From Venatoribacter cucullus (lineage in GTDB: Bacteria; Pseudomonadota; Gammaproteobacteria; Pseudomonadales; Oceanobacteraceae): DNA of 64,000 nucleotides. Location of the stretch: positions 1 through 64,000 of the forward strand of contig NZ_CP046056.1 of NCBI RefSeq assembly GCF_016132445.1, given 5' to 3'. Positions 41,674 to 50,380 of the stretch are shown piece after piece. The stretch's first letter is position 1, and the number at the start of each line of letters is the position of its first letter. The position numbers and the translations under genes are program-made. The notes beneath the pieces were generated by a model that saw only the letters and a list, made by a program, of their open reading frames with translations, did not search any database and was not told where the DNA came from.

Positions 41674-41889
41674 TTACAGCCATTTTGCGAATTGGCGGCG
41701 AGCGTCATCATCCGTTGATGTCAGCCTGTTCTGAATCGCCTGCTCACCTCTGGCAATGCCTTCGAGAATTGTCATGCGCCCGTTCATGTGGTCGTGTTCA
41801 GTAATCAGTACAGTCTCTGTACTGCTGTGCAGATCCGCCAGAATACGTGTCGCCTGGCGTTTCAGTGGGGTGAAAAGTTCGGTTTTCAT
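41674..41889 (-). CDS. Phd/YefM-like antitoxin with apparent internal deletion, no toxin partner
   Basis: The 71-residue protein has the Phd/YefM-type N-terminus (MKTELFTPLKRQATRILADL ... VLITEHD) and C-terminus (MTILEGIARGEQAIQNRL). In the family copies I remember, about 13-15 residues of the form GQPSAYLVDVEDYEF lie between the EH and the M; here the two parts are joined by HDHMNG. No toxin gene follows on the minus strand before parD. It is best read as an orphan or degraded antitoxin; the deletion keeps the reading frame. Confidence 0.65.
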   Translation of the reverse strand: MKTELFTPLKRQATRILADLHSSTETVLITEHDHMNGRMTILEGIARGEQAIQNRLTSTDDDARRQFAKWL

Positions 41890-42022
41890 GGCTGTTTCCC
41901 ATTGCGAGCGTCACGTTATTGATTGTGCGGTCAAGTCGGCAGTGCGGTTGGCCGGGCACGCTGTTTTCCAGCCTCCAGCCTCCAGCTTCAGGCGTCTCCC
42001 GTCTCCCGTTAAGCATTAAGCA

Positions 42023-42574
42023 TCACAGCGGCTTGTCATACCCCTCCGCAATATGCTTATCCTTCAGCCGCACATAATTGCCCGCACCATAAGTAAAAAA
42101 GCTGCGTTCTTTTTCGGTAATGTGGCGCGCCTGTTTGGCGGGGTTGCCGACGTATAAATAGCCGCTTTCCAGACGTTTGCCGGGTGTCACCACCGCACCA
42201 GCGGCGACGATCACTTCGTCTTCCACAATGGCGCCGTCCATGATCATGGATTTCATACCGATTAATACGCGGTTGCCGATGGTGCAACCGTGCAGCATGG
42301 CCTGGTGGCCGATGGTCACGTCATCGCCAATGATCAGCGGGTAGCCGCCGGGGTTGTAGTCGGAGGCGTGGGTAATGTGCAGTACGGCGCCGTCCTGAAC
42401 GCTGGTGCGTGCGCCGATGCGGATGTGGTGCATATCGCCACGGATCACCGCCAGCGGCCACACCGAACAATCATCGCCCAGTTCCACATCGCCGATTACC
42501 ACGGCGCTGCGATCGACGAAAACGCGCTCGCCGAGTTTCGGGCTATGGCCCTGATAGGTACGGATGTCTGCCAT
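42023..42574 (-). CDS. Gamma-carbonic anhydrase-like left-handed beta-helix protein
   Basis: The 183-residue protein shows hexapeptide repeats (VFVDRSAVVIGDVELGDDCSVWPLAVIRGD onward in short turns) and the gamma-class zinc-ligand histidines in DMHHIRIG, ITHAS and TIGHQAMLHG. YrdA/CaiE-type proteins of this kind are trimeric; many lack demonstrated carbonic anhydrase activity. Transcribed divergently from prlC across about 100 bp. Confidence 0.9.
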   Translation of the reverse strand: MADIRTYQGHSPKLGERVFVDRSAVVIGDVELGDDCSVWPLAVIRGDMHHIRIGARTSVQDGAVLHITHASDYNPGGYPLIIGDDVTIGHQAMLHGCTIGNRVLIGMKSMIMDGAIVEDEVIVAAGAVVTPGKRLESGYLYVGNPAKQARHITEKERSFFTYGAGNYVRLKDKHIAEGYDKPL

Positions 42575-42675
42575 GGGGAAGGTGCTCCTGTTATGCTGTG
42601 GCCACTTGATTCAGGCCTGATTGGACCCAATTAACGGCCTGAACGCTACTGAAATTCAGCACCGGATTATCCCCT

Positions 42676-44721
42676 ATGAGCAACCCGCTGTCCGAACACC
42701 ATCGTCTGCCGCCGTTTTCGGCCATTAAACCAGAGCACGTTAAACCCGCCATCGAACAAAGGTTGAACGCCAACCGCGAGCGCGTGCGCGAGCTGCTGGC
42801 CAGCGTGCAGAATCCGACCTGGGATAACTTTGTTGCCCCCATGCAGCAGTGGGAAGACGAGCTGAATCAGGCCTGGTCGCCGGTGGGGCACTTAAACGGG
42901 GTGCTCAACAGCGATGAGCTGCGCGACGCTTACAACGCCTGTCTGCCGCTGCTGAGTGCCTACAGCACGGAGATGGGCCAGAACAAAGACCTGTGCAATG
43001 CCTGGAAAAAACTGCGCGACTCGGCCGAGTACCCGACTCTGAGCAAAGCACAACAGAAGGCCATTGATAACGCCCTGCGCGATTTTCACTTAGCCGGTGT
43101 TGATCTGCCCGCTGAGAAAAAAGCCCGCTATGGCGAAATCCGCAAGCGTTTGTCGGAGCTGACCAGCAAGTTCGGCGAGAACGTGCTGGATGCCACCAAT
43201 GCGTGGAGCAAGCTGATTACCGACAAAGCCGAACTGGCCGGTCTGCCGGACAGCGCGCTGGATTTACTGGCGCAACAAGCCAAAGCCGAAGGGCAGGAAG
43301 GCTACCGTATTACGCTGGATTTTCCGTCCTATATGCCAGTGCTCACTTACGGTGAAAACCGCACCCTGCGCGAAGAAATGTATCGCGCCTATGTTACCCG
43401 CGCGTCAGAGCTGGGTGCCGACGCCGCGCACGACAACAGCGCCAATATGAACGAAATTCTGCAGCTGCGTTACGAGCTGGCACAGCTGCTGGGCTTTGAG
43501 TCGTACGCCCATTATTCACTGGCCACCAAAATGGCGCAGTCGCCGGATGAAGTGCTGGCGTTCCTGAACGACATCGCCCAGAAAGCCAAACCCCAGGCCG
43601 AGCGTGAGTTCGCCGAACTGCAGGCGTTTGCTGCCGAGCAGGGCTGCGCCGAACTGAAACCGTGGGATGTGAGTTTCTACAGCGAAAAGCTGCGTCAGGC
43701 GCGCTACAGCATTTCGCAGGAAGATATCCGTCCCTACCTGCCGGTGGATAAAGCCATCGGCGGTATGTTCGAAGTGGTGTCGCGTTTGTACGGCGTGACC
43801 TTCGAAGAACAGAAAACCTTCGACACTTACCACCCGGACGCACGTTTCTTCCACGTGAATAAAGACGGCCAACAGATTGCGGCTTTCTATCTGGATTTAT
43901 ACGCCCGGCCGAAAAAACGCGGCGGCGCCTGGATGGACGACTGCCGTATCCGTCGCCGTACCGCCGATGGCAGCATGCAGCTGCCGGTGGCCTATCTGGT
44001 GTGTAACTTCACCCCGCCGGTAGGCGACAAACCAGCCCTGCTGACCCACGACGAACTGACCACCCTGTTCCACGAATTCGGCCATGGTTTGCACCACATG
44101 CTCACCGCCATCGACGTGCCGGATGTCAGCGGCATTAATGGCGTGGCCTGGGATGCGGTGGAACTGCCCAGTCAGTTTATGGAGAACTGGTGCTACGAGC
44201 CGGAAGCGCTGGCGTTTATTTCCGGTCACTACCAAACCGGCGAACCGCTGCCACAGGAGTTACTGGATAAACTGCTGGCGGCCAAGCACTTCCAGAGCGC
44301 TATGATGACCATGCGTCAGTTGGAATTTGCCTTGTTCGATTTCCGTCTGCACCACGAATATTCCAGTGCCAATCCGGTAACAGTGCAGGACCTGCTGAAC
44401 GAAGTACGTCAGCTGGTCACCGTGGTGCCGGTGGTGGAATTCAACCGTTTCCAGCACAGCTTTACCCATATTTTTGCCGGTGGTTACGCCGCCGGTTACT
44501 ACAGCTACAAATGGGCCGAGGTGCTGAGTGCCGATGCCTATTCGCGCTTTGAAGAAGAAGGCATTTTCAATCGCGCAACCGGTGAAAGCTTCCTGCGCGA
44601 AATTTTAAGTCAGGGCGGTTCTTCTGAGGCGGCCGAGCTGTTTGAAAACTTCCGCGGCCGTAAGCCGTCGGTGGAACCCCTGTTACGCCATTCCGGCATT
44701 ATTGTTGAGGAAGTCGCCTGA
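42676..44721 (+). CDS. prlC: Oligopeptidase A
   Basis: PrlC is an M3-family zinc metallopeptidase that degrades signal peptides and oligopeptides in the cytosol. The 681-residue length matches the family and the zinc motif HEFGH lies at residues 466-470 (FHEFGHGLHHM), with the third ligand in the following NGVAWDAVELPSQFMENW region. The neighbour yheV begins within its stop codon (TGATG), as also seen in enteric bacteria. Confidence 0.96.
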   Translation: MSNPLSEHHRLPPFSAIKPEHVKPAIEQRLNANRERVRELLASVQNPTWDNFVAPMQQWEDELNQAWSPVGHLNGVLNSDELRDAYNACLPLLSAYSTEMGQNKDLCNAWKKLRDSAEYPTLSKAQQKAIDNALRDFHLAGVDLPAEKKARYGEIRKRLSELTSKFGENVLDATNAWSKLITDKAELAGLPDSALDLLAQQAKAEGQEGYRITLDFPSYMPVLTYGENRTLREEMYRAYVTRASELGADAAHDNSANMNEILQLRYELAQLLGFESYAHYSLATKMAQSPDEVLAFLNDIAQKAKPQAEREFAELQAFAAEQGCAELKPWDVSFYSEKLRQARYSISQEDIRPYLPVDKAIGGMFEVVSRLYGVTFEEQKTFDTYHPDARFFHVNKDGQQIAAFYLDLYARPKKRGGAWMDDCRIRRRTADGSMQLPVAYLVCNFTPPVGDKPALLTHDELTTLFHEFGHGLHHMLTAIDVPDVSGINGVAWDAVELPSQFMENWCYEPEALAFISGHYQTGEPLPQELLDKLLAAKHFQSAMMTMRQLEFALFDFRLHHEYSSANPVTVQDLLNEVRQLVTVVPVVEFNRFQHSFTHIFAGGYAAGYYSYKWAEVLSADAYSRFEEEGIFNRATGESFLREILSQGGSSEAAELFENFRGRKPSVEPLLRHSGIIVEEVA

Positions 44722-45008
44722 TGACTGAGCAACCCTACAAGCGCCCGCGCCGCTTTATTGCCGGCGTGGTCTGCCCTAAGTGCAACGAAATGGATAAAAC
44801 CGTGATGTTCACCAACGATGAGGGCGATGAGGTGCGCGAATGCGTGGCCTGTGGTTTCCACCAAACCTACGCTCAGCACGCCGCCGAAGAACAAGCGCAG
44901 CAGGAGCTGGCCACCCGGGTTACGCCGGCGGGCAAGACGGTGCTGGATGAAGGTGAACAACCCTTGAAAATCATCGGCTTCGGTACGGTTGATCCAAAGC
45001 AAAAATAA
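44721..45008 (+). CDS. yheV: YheV-family zinc-ribbon protein
   Basis: The 95-residue protein starts in the prlC stop (TGATG) and contains a zinc ribbon formed by CPKC and CVAC (residues about 18 and 39) with the arginine-rich start YKRPRRFIAGVVCPKC. The tail FGTVDPKQK is conserved-looking. Function is unknown; its coupling with prlC is conserved in E. coli as far as I recall. Confidence 0.85.
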   Translation: MTEQPYKRPRRFIAGVVCPKCNEMDKTVMFTNDEGDEVRECVACGFHQTYAQHAAEEQAQQELATRVTPAGKTVLDEGEQPLKIIGFGTVDPKQK

Positions 45009-45068
45009 ACCAATTGGCGGCATCTTCGCCCGAAGTCGCGGTGGTCATATTACGCCGCACTAACTACA

Positions 45069-45100
45069 CTCCCTGCTCTTACCAATAACAGAGCAGGGAG
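45069..45100 (+). promoter_or_regulatory. Perfect hairpin sequestering the ribosome-binding site of the 45112 gene
   Basis: CTCCCTGCTCT-N10-AGAGCAGGGAG is an 11-bp perfect stem ending 11 bases before the ATG. The only Shine-Dalgarno-like sequence (AGGGAG, 45095-45100) is inside the 3' arm, so folding would mask it. There is only CTTT after the stem, so it is a poor terminator. Confidence 0.5.
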
Positions 45101-45111
45101 CTTTATAAGCA

Positions 45112-46818
45112 ATGTCTCATTTCTTGCGTCTCACCGGGGCCGCCCTCTGTGCGCTGATTCTCAGCGGCTGTGCTACCTACGGTGCCGGCCTGACCGGAGC
45201 CATTGAAGATCTGCAAAAGGGTGATTACGTTGCCTCCGAAGCCAAGCTTCAGCAGGCGCTGAAACCCACCGGTGGTGACCGTCTGCTGCATTACCTTGAA
45301 CTGGGGGTGGTGAAACACCTGCAGGGCGATTTCGCCGCCAGTAATGCGTTACTGGAAACCGCCGGCCAGATCGCGGAAGACATGGAAACCACCCTGATGA
45401 GCGACCTGCTGCTGACGCTGATGTCGAACCCGCGGCAGGGGCCGTATCCGGGGGCCGACTTTGAAAAAGTCTTTATTAACTACTACAAAGCCCTGAACTA
45501 CTTCGGTCTGGCCCAGCTGGCGCAGACCGATGCCGATCGTCAGGCGGCACTGGATGGCGCCCGCATTGAATCGCGCCGGCTGATTATCCGCCTGAACGAT
45601 CTCAACACCCGCAAAGGCAATTTCAAAGAAGCCGCCGATGAAGAACAGCAAACCTTTACCCAGCTGCTGAAACTGTTCTCGGCGCTGCAGGGCAACCTGG
45701 TCGATATGGACCGCATCAAATACCGCGACGATGCCATGGCGCATTACCTCACCGGTATTACCTTTGAAATGAACCGCGAATACGACGATGCCCGCATCAG
45801 CTACCAACGGGCGGCCGAAGCTTATGAAAAAGGCTTTGCCAAACAATACCGGCTGGATGACGGCGTTACCGAACAAGCCTGGTTCGACACCATCCGCATG
45901 ATGCGTCTGGCCGGTGGTTACGATAGCGAATGGCGCCGGCTGGCCAGTAAAAAACTGAGCAAAGCCCGCCGTGCCGAACTGGACTTGTGGACCCGCGACA
46001 AGGCCCAGGTGATTGTGCTGGAGCACAAAGGTCTGGCGCCACACCGTAAAGAAATGAACCTGGAACTGTCCGCCAACCCGAATATGCAGGCGCTGCAATT
46101 ACGGCCTTATTTTATCGGTAACGATCAGGCGCAGCTGGCCTGGTTCTATGTGCTGTACGCCGACAAAGGCATTCTGGATGCGGTCTCCAATTATCTGGAT
46201 GCGGTGGAAGTGGGCTATGTGCTGAACAGCTTTACCAAAACCGTGAACATCGGCCCGCTGTGGCAAACCGCCGAAGAGCTGGGGCTGGTAACGGCCATTG
46301 GCTCCTCCATGCGCGTCACCGTGCCGTACTACGAGCCGGTGAAAGCGCTGGGCTATTCCAACCTGTCTGTAGGCGGCCAGAGTCTGGCCATGCACAAAGC
46401 CTCCAACCCGGCTTTAATGGCCGTACAGGAACAGATGACCCGTGCCGGTTACGATATTCAGATGGCACTGGCGCGCTCGTCCCTGAAAGCCATTACCGCG
46501 CAGTCAGTGGGGCAGGTGGGTGGTAACTTTGGTGGCCTGCTGGCCATGGCCGGCAAGCTGGCGGCGCAGCTTACCGATGCTGCCGAAACCCGTAACTGGC
46601 TGCTGCTGCCACAGGAAATCCGCTTACGCCGGGTGGTGCTGGAGCCGGGTGAACACGCGCTGACCCTGGAGTCACAACTGCCGACCGGCATAAAACGCTA
46701 CGATAACCAGATCAGCCTGCAGCCGGGTGAAATTCATTTCTGGCGGGTACGCAGCCTGCCGGAACTGGGGCATACTCAGGCATCGCCGGTTAAACAACTG
46801 ATTAAAACCTCCAACTGA
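45112..46818 (+). CDS. COG3014-type lipoprotein
   Basis: The 568-residue protein has a lipoprotein signal with lipobox LSGC (C20). The N-terminal half (to about residue 300) is alpha-helical with TPR-like units (DLQKGDYVASEAKLQQAL, EMNREYDDARISYQRAAEAYEKG). The C-terminal half holds a conserved beta/alpha region with VGGNFGGLLAMAGKL. It belongs to the poorly studied COG3014 family that occurs beside LpoB- and LPP20-like lipoprotein genes. It is the first gene of that three-gene set, 24 bp before lpoB, and a hairpin covers its ribosome-binding site. Confidence 0.82.
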   Translation: MSHFLRLTGAALCALILSGCATYGAGLTGAIEDLQKGDYVASEAKLQQALKPTGGDRLLHYLELGVVKHLQGDFAASNALLETAGQIAEDMETTLMSDLLLTLMSNPRQGPYPGADFEKVFINYYKALNYFGLAQLAQTDADRQAALDGARIESRRLIIRLNDLNTRKGNFKEAADEEQQTFTQLLKLFSALQGNLVDMDRIKYRDDAMAHYLTGITFEMNREYDDARISYQRAAEAYEKGFAKQYRLDDGVTEQAWFDTIRMMRLAGGYDSEWRRLASKKLSKARRAELDLWTRDKAQVIVLEHKGLAPHRKEMNLELSANPNMQALQLRPYFIGNDQAQLAWFYVLYADKGILDAVSNYLDAVEVGYVLNSFTKTVNIGPLWQTAEELGLVTAIGSSMRVTVPYYEPVKALGYSNLSVGGQSLAMHKASNPALMAVQEQMTRAGYDIQMALARSSLKAITAQSVGQVGGNFGGLLAMAGKLAAQLTDAAETRNWLLLPQEIRLRRVVLEPGEHALTLESQLPTGIKRYDNQISLQPGEIHFWRVRSLPELGHTQASPVKQLIKTSN

Positions 46819-46842
46819 CCATCGGATTAAGGAAGAATCGCT

Positions 46843-47448
46843 ATGCTGACTCAAGTAACCAAACTGACTCTGGCCACCCTGCTGGGTGCTTCTGTACTGC
46901 TGAGCGCCGGCTGTGCCACCAAAGTTACCCGTCTGGATGCCAGTGAAGAAGTGGCGTTGTCTGATCGCTGGAATGCCAAAGACTCCGAGCTGGTGGCCAA
47001 TGAAATGATCACCGACATGCTGTCGTTCCCCTGGGCGCGTGATTTTGAACTGAAAAATAACAATCGCCCGACCGTAATCATCTCGCGCATCAGCAACAAA
47101 TCGCACGAACACATTGCTATTGATACCTTCACCAACGACATCAAGCGCGCCATTATCCGTTCCGGCCGGGCTGATTTCGTTGCCGCTGGTGACGAGCGTG
47201 ATGCCGTGCGCGAAGAGCGCCGTGATCAGGAGCTGAACGCCCGCAACGCCAAGGCGCAGGGTAATGAAACCGCCGCCGATTTTGCGCTGTCCGGCAGCAT
47301 CAACTCCATCGTCGATCAGGTCGGCAAACAACGCGTTACCTTTTATCAGGTGGACCTGAAGCTGATCGATATGGAAAGCAACCGCGAAGTGTGGAACGGC
47401 CAGAAGAAGATCCAGAAACTGCAGCAGAAATCGTCCTTCGGTTTCTGA
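46843..47448 (+). CDS. lpoB: Penicillin-binding protein activator LpoB-like lipoprotein
   Basis: LpoB is an outer-membrane lipoprotein that reaches through the peptidoglycan to activate PBP1b. The 201-residue protein has lipobox SAGC (C24), followed by the LpoB fold with RPTVIISRISNKSHEHIAID, FTNDIKRAIIRSGRADFV and ADFALSGSINSIVDQ. There is no long proline-rich linker as in E. coli LpoB, so it may act on another target. It starts 24 bp after the COG3014 gene with AAGGAAG and ends one base before the LPP20 gene. Confidence 0.82.
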   Translation: MLTQVTKLTLATLLGASVLLSAGCATKVTRLDASEEVALSDRWNAKDSELVANEMITDMLSFPWARDFELKNNNRPTVIISRISNKSHEHIAIDTFTNDIKRAIIRSGRADFVAAGDERDAVREERRDQELNARNAKAQGNETAADFALSGSINSIVDQVGKQRVTFYQVDLKLIDMESNREVWNGQKKIQKLQQKSSFGF

Positions 47449-47449
47449 T

Positions 47450-48508
47450 ATGAGTTTCCGTAAGCACAAGGCAGGGGCAGCGGTGGCGCTGGCCCTCAGT
47501 GCCACCTTGTTGGCCGGCTGTTTACCGCAGTCAGCCAAGCCACAGCAGGACAGTACCAAAGCACGCGCCGAGCGGGCCATGACACCAGACTGGATTACCC
47601 AGCTGCCGCAGCGTAATGGCATGGCCTACGGCGTGGGCTCCATGGAGATTTACGGCAGCGTCACCGACGCCATTAAACGGGCCGGCGATCTGGCCCGGGT
47701 TGATCTGGTGTCGCAGCTGCGCGTGACCGTCAGCGGTGATTTCAGCGTCGATACCCAGGAACGCAGCGGTACCGGTCAGGCCTCCGAAGTACAGCAAAAC
47801 GTGCGTAACTATGTGCGCAGCCAGGTGCCGGATGTGCAGCTGGATGAAGTGCAGATCACCGAAACCCACAGCGATGGCAAATACGCCTATGCGCTGGCGG
47901 AGCTGGATCGTGCTCAGGCGGCTGCCCGTCTGCGCCGTCAGATTGGTGATATTGATACCGAATTGCGTCGTATCGGTGCACAGCAACCGCAGGGCAGCAC
48001 CCTGCAGCAGCTGCAGCCGTTATTACCGGCGCTGAAGCAGTTTGCCCTGCGCGATAAAACCTCCGAGCAGCTGGCGCTGATCAGCACCAGCCGCAGCGGG
48101 CTGGCGCTGGACGATGACCTGCGGGCGTTGCAGGCGCGCATTGATGGTTTGCTGGATCAGCTGTCCGTGGCGCTGGTGGCGCTGGATGCCGGTGCCGATG
48201 CCGTGTCCGGCGGCGTGTTGGAAGTATTAACCCAACAAGGTCTGCGGGTGGAAAACCGTGCCAATGCCGATCTGGTGTTTGAAGTCAGCGCCACGCTCAG
48301 CAGCAAGGCCAAGGGCGGCAGTTATTATGTGTTTGCCGATACCCGGGTGACGGTTCGGGATGCCAACGGCCGGGCGCTCAGTTCGTTCAGCAAGCAGGCG
48401 CGCGGCGTCTCTGGTCTGGCGGATGTGGCGCGGCAGGCGGCTACCCGCAATGTGGCGGCGCTGCTGGGAGAAGAGCTCAGCATCACGCTGGTGGATAAGC
48501 TGCGCTGA
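47450..48508 (+). CDS. LPP20-family lipoprotein
   Basis: The 352-residue protein has lipobox LAGC (C24). Residues about 45-165 are the LPP20 domain (AYGVGSMEIYGSVTDAIKRA ... DGKYAYALAELDRAQA). The C-terminal part (from about residue 260) looks like a second LPP20-like or FlgT-like domain (LVFEVSATLSSKAKGGSYYV). It overlaps nothing but starts two bases after the lpoB stop, so the three lipoproteins are co-expressed. Confidence 0.85.
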   Translation: MSFRKHKAGAAVALALSATLLAGCLPQSAKPQQDSTKARAERAMTPDWITQLPQRNGMAYGVGSMEIYGSVTDAIKRAGDLARVDLVSQLRVTVSGDFSVDTQERSGTGQASEVQQNVRNYVRSQVPDVQLDEVQITETHSDGKYAYALAELDRAQAAARLRRQIGDIDTELRRIGAQQPQGSTLQQLQPLLPALKQFALRDKTSEQLALISTSRSGLALDDDLRALQARIDGLLDQLSVALVALDAGADAVSGGVLEVLTQQGLRVENRANADLVFEVSATLSSKAKGGSYYVFADTRVTVRDANGRALSSFSKQARGVSGLADVARQAATRNVAALLGEELSITLVDKLR

Positions 48509-48544
48509 GGTGCGCTGTGATTACGGATGATCATCACCAATACC

Positions 48545-48573
48545 ACGGGAGGCTACGGCCTCCCGTTTTTTTA
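48545..48573 (+). terminator. Rho-independent terminator after the lipoprotein operon
   Basis: ACGGGAGGC-TACG-GCCTCCCGT, a 9-bp perfect stem, is followed by seven T. The same CGGGAGGC/GCCTCCCG stem is used after pntB and near yceI. Confidence 0.95.
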
Positions 48574-48704
48574 TCTGCTGTTTGCTGTTTGCCGGCTGCT
48601 GACCGGGCCATCCATAAGCCCATTTCCCGTTATTTCACCGCATATATAACTAAAGGCTTATAGAAATTATAAAAAACTATGGTTGTTCATTAGGTGGCTG
48701 GCCA

Positions 48705-48733
48705 TTGTCGGCCACCACGCCCGCCTGTATAAA
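48705..48733 (+). promoter_or_regulatory. Sigma-70 promoter of mqo
   Basis: TTGTCG and TATAAA are spaced by 17 bp, 107 bp upstream of the mqo ATG. The -35 lies in the loop of an imperfect inverted repeat (GTGGCTGGCC ... GGCCACCAC). The rest of the 331-bp interval from 48509 holds the LPP20 terminator and an AT-rich tract at about 48640-48690 without a gene. Confidence 0.55.
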
Positions 48734-48839
48734 TCGCCGTCCCTGATATGTTTGCGGTGGCAACATGGGCCAAAAGCCCGGGGATTGGTGCAGATCCGCG
48801 CCACAGAACACTCTGATTTTTACCTACAGGCGAAATCAC

Positions 48840-50321
48840 ATGGCAACAAACACCGTTGACGTACTGCTGGTGGGCGGCGGCGTCATGAGCGCAACGCTGG
48901 GCACGCTGCTCAGCAAACTGAACCCCTCACTGCGACTGACCATGGTCGAGCGTCTGGACCACGTGGCCCATGAAAGCACCGACGGGTGGAACAATGCCGG
49001 TACCGGTCACGCCGGTTACTGCGAACTGAACTACACCCCCCAGAATGCTGCCGGCGAGGTTGAGATCAACCGCGCCCTGGCCATCAATGCCAATTTCGAA
49101 GTATCGCTGCAGCTGTGGACGGCCCTGACCGCCAGTGGCGATTTGCCGGCGCCGCAGAATTTTATTAACCCCACGCCGCACATCAGCTTTGTCTGGGGTG
49201 AGAGCAACGTTGCTTTCCTGCGTCAGCGCTGGGAGAAGCTGTCGGCCCATCATCTGTTTGCCGACATGGAATACAGCGAAGACCACGACACCTTGCGTGA
49301 GTGGATGCCGCTGGTGATGGCCGGCCGTGGCGCCGATGAAAAACTGGCCGCCACCCGCATCCGCTACGGCAGTGATGTGGATTTCGGTTCCCTCACCCGT
49401 CATCTGGTGGCCTCGCTGCAGCAGCGTGACCAGTTTGAATTGCTGCTCAGCCATGAGGTGAGTGATCTGGAACAGCAGCGCAATGGTCGCTGGCTGGTCA
49501 CCCTGAAAGATCGCCGCAGCGGGCAGAGCAAGGTGGTGAATGCCGGGTTTGTCTTCCTCGGTGCCGGCGGTGGCGCGCTGCCGCTGCTGCAGAAATCCGG
49601 CATTCCGGAAAGCAAAGGCTATGGTGGTTTCCCGGTCTCTGGCCAGTGGCTGGTGTGTGAGGACGAAGCCACGGTGAAGCGTCATTACGCCAAGGTGTAC
49701 GGCAAAGCGGCCATCGGCGCACCGCCGATGTCGGTGCCGCATCTGGATACCCGCATCATCAATGGTAAGCCGGCGCTGCTGTTTGGCCCGTACGCCGGTT
49801 TCACCACCCGCTTCCTGAAGGCGGGTTCGCTGCTGGATCTGATCAAATCCGTGCGCCTGAACAACCTGCTGCCGATGCTGGCGGTGGCGGCGACCAATAT
49901 GGATCTGACCAAATACCTGATTGGTGAAGTGCTGCAGTCGCACACGCAGCGGGTGCAGTCGCTGCGCGATTACTTCCCGGGTGCAGAAGCCGGCAAATGG
50001 CGGCTGGCGCAGGCAGGGCAGCGCGTGCAGATCATCAAAAAAGATGCCCGTGGTCGCGGCAAGCTGGAGTTCGGTACCGAACTGGTGGCCGCCAAAGACG
50101 GCACACTGGCCGCATTGCTGGGCGCATCGCCCGGTGCCTCGGTAGCCGCTCAGGCCATGATTGAAGTGATCGAGCGCTGCTGCAGTGCCCAGCTGGGTGA
50201 GGGCTGGCAAGCCCGCCTGAAAGCGCTGGTGCCCTCCTATGGCGAATCGCTGGTGCAGAACGCTGAGCTGCTGCACGGCATCCGCAGCAACACCTTGTCT
50301 GCTTTGGGCTTGCGGCGTTAA
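48840..50321 (+). CDS. mqo: Malate:quinone oxidoreductase
   Basis: Mqo is a peripheral membrane flavoprotein that oxidises malate to oxaloacetate and passes electrons to quinone in the TCA cycle. The ATG at 48840 gives 493 residues, the family length; the N-terminal frame extension to 48765 does not resemble Mqo. The FAD-binding start VDVLLVGGGVMSATLGTLL, the motif STDGWNNAGTGHAGYCELNYTP and the C-terminal SPGASVAAQAMIEVIERC are diagnostic. Its own promoter is upstream, and it precedes pntAA. Confidence 0.96.
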   Translation: MATNTVDVLLVGGGVMSATLGTLLSKLNPSLRLTMVERLDHVAHESTDGWNNAGTGHAGYCELNYTPQNAAGEVEINRALAINANFEVSLQLWTALTASGDLPAPQNFINPTPHISFVWGESNVAFLRQRWEKLSAHHLFADMEYSEDHDTLREWMPLVMAGRGADEKLAATRIRYGSDVDFGSLTRHLVASLQQRDQFELLLSHEVSDLEQQRNGRWLVTLKDRRSGQSKVVNAGFVFLGAGGGALPLLQKSGIPESKGYGGFPVSGQWLVCEDEATVKRHYAKVYGKAAIGAPPMSVPHLDTRIINGKPALLFGPYAGFTTRFLKAGSLLDLIKSVRLNNLLPMLAVAATNMDLTKYLIGEVLQSHTQRVQSLRDYFPGAEAGKWRLAQAGQRVQIIKKDARGRGKLEFGTELVAAKDGTLAALLGASPGASVAAQAMIEVIERCCSAQLGEGWQARLKALVPSYGESLVQNAELLHGIRSNTLSALGLRR

Positions 50322-50380
50322 GCGCCCGGCCCACGCTTCGCTGATTCCGAATTCAAGTTAATCCAACAGGAGTTTTACCT

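Noticed and set aside
41660-42020. GTTRRRY-like integron core sites (GTTAGGC at 41664, GTTAAGC near 42009)
   Set aside because: No matching partner site (RYYYAAC) with the spacing and hairpin of an attC site was found, so there is no support for integron cassettes.
45069-45106. Intrinsic terminator for prlC-yheV
   Set aside because: The stem is perfect, but only CTTT follows, so efficient Rho-independent termination is doubtful; I list it as a translation-masking hairpin instead.
48927-50276. 449-codon open frame opposite mqo
   Set aside because: Antisense shadow of mqo; no start signal or recognisable domain.
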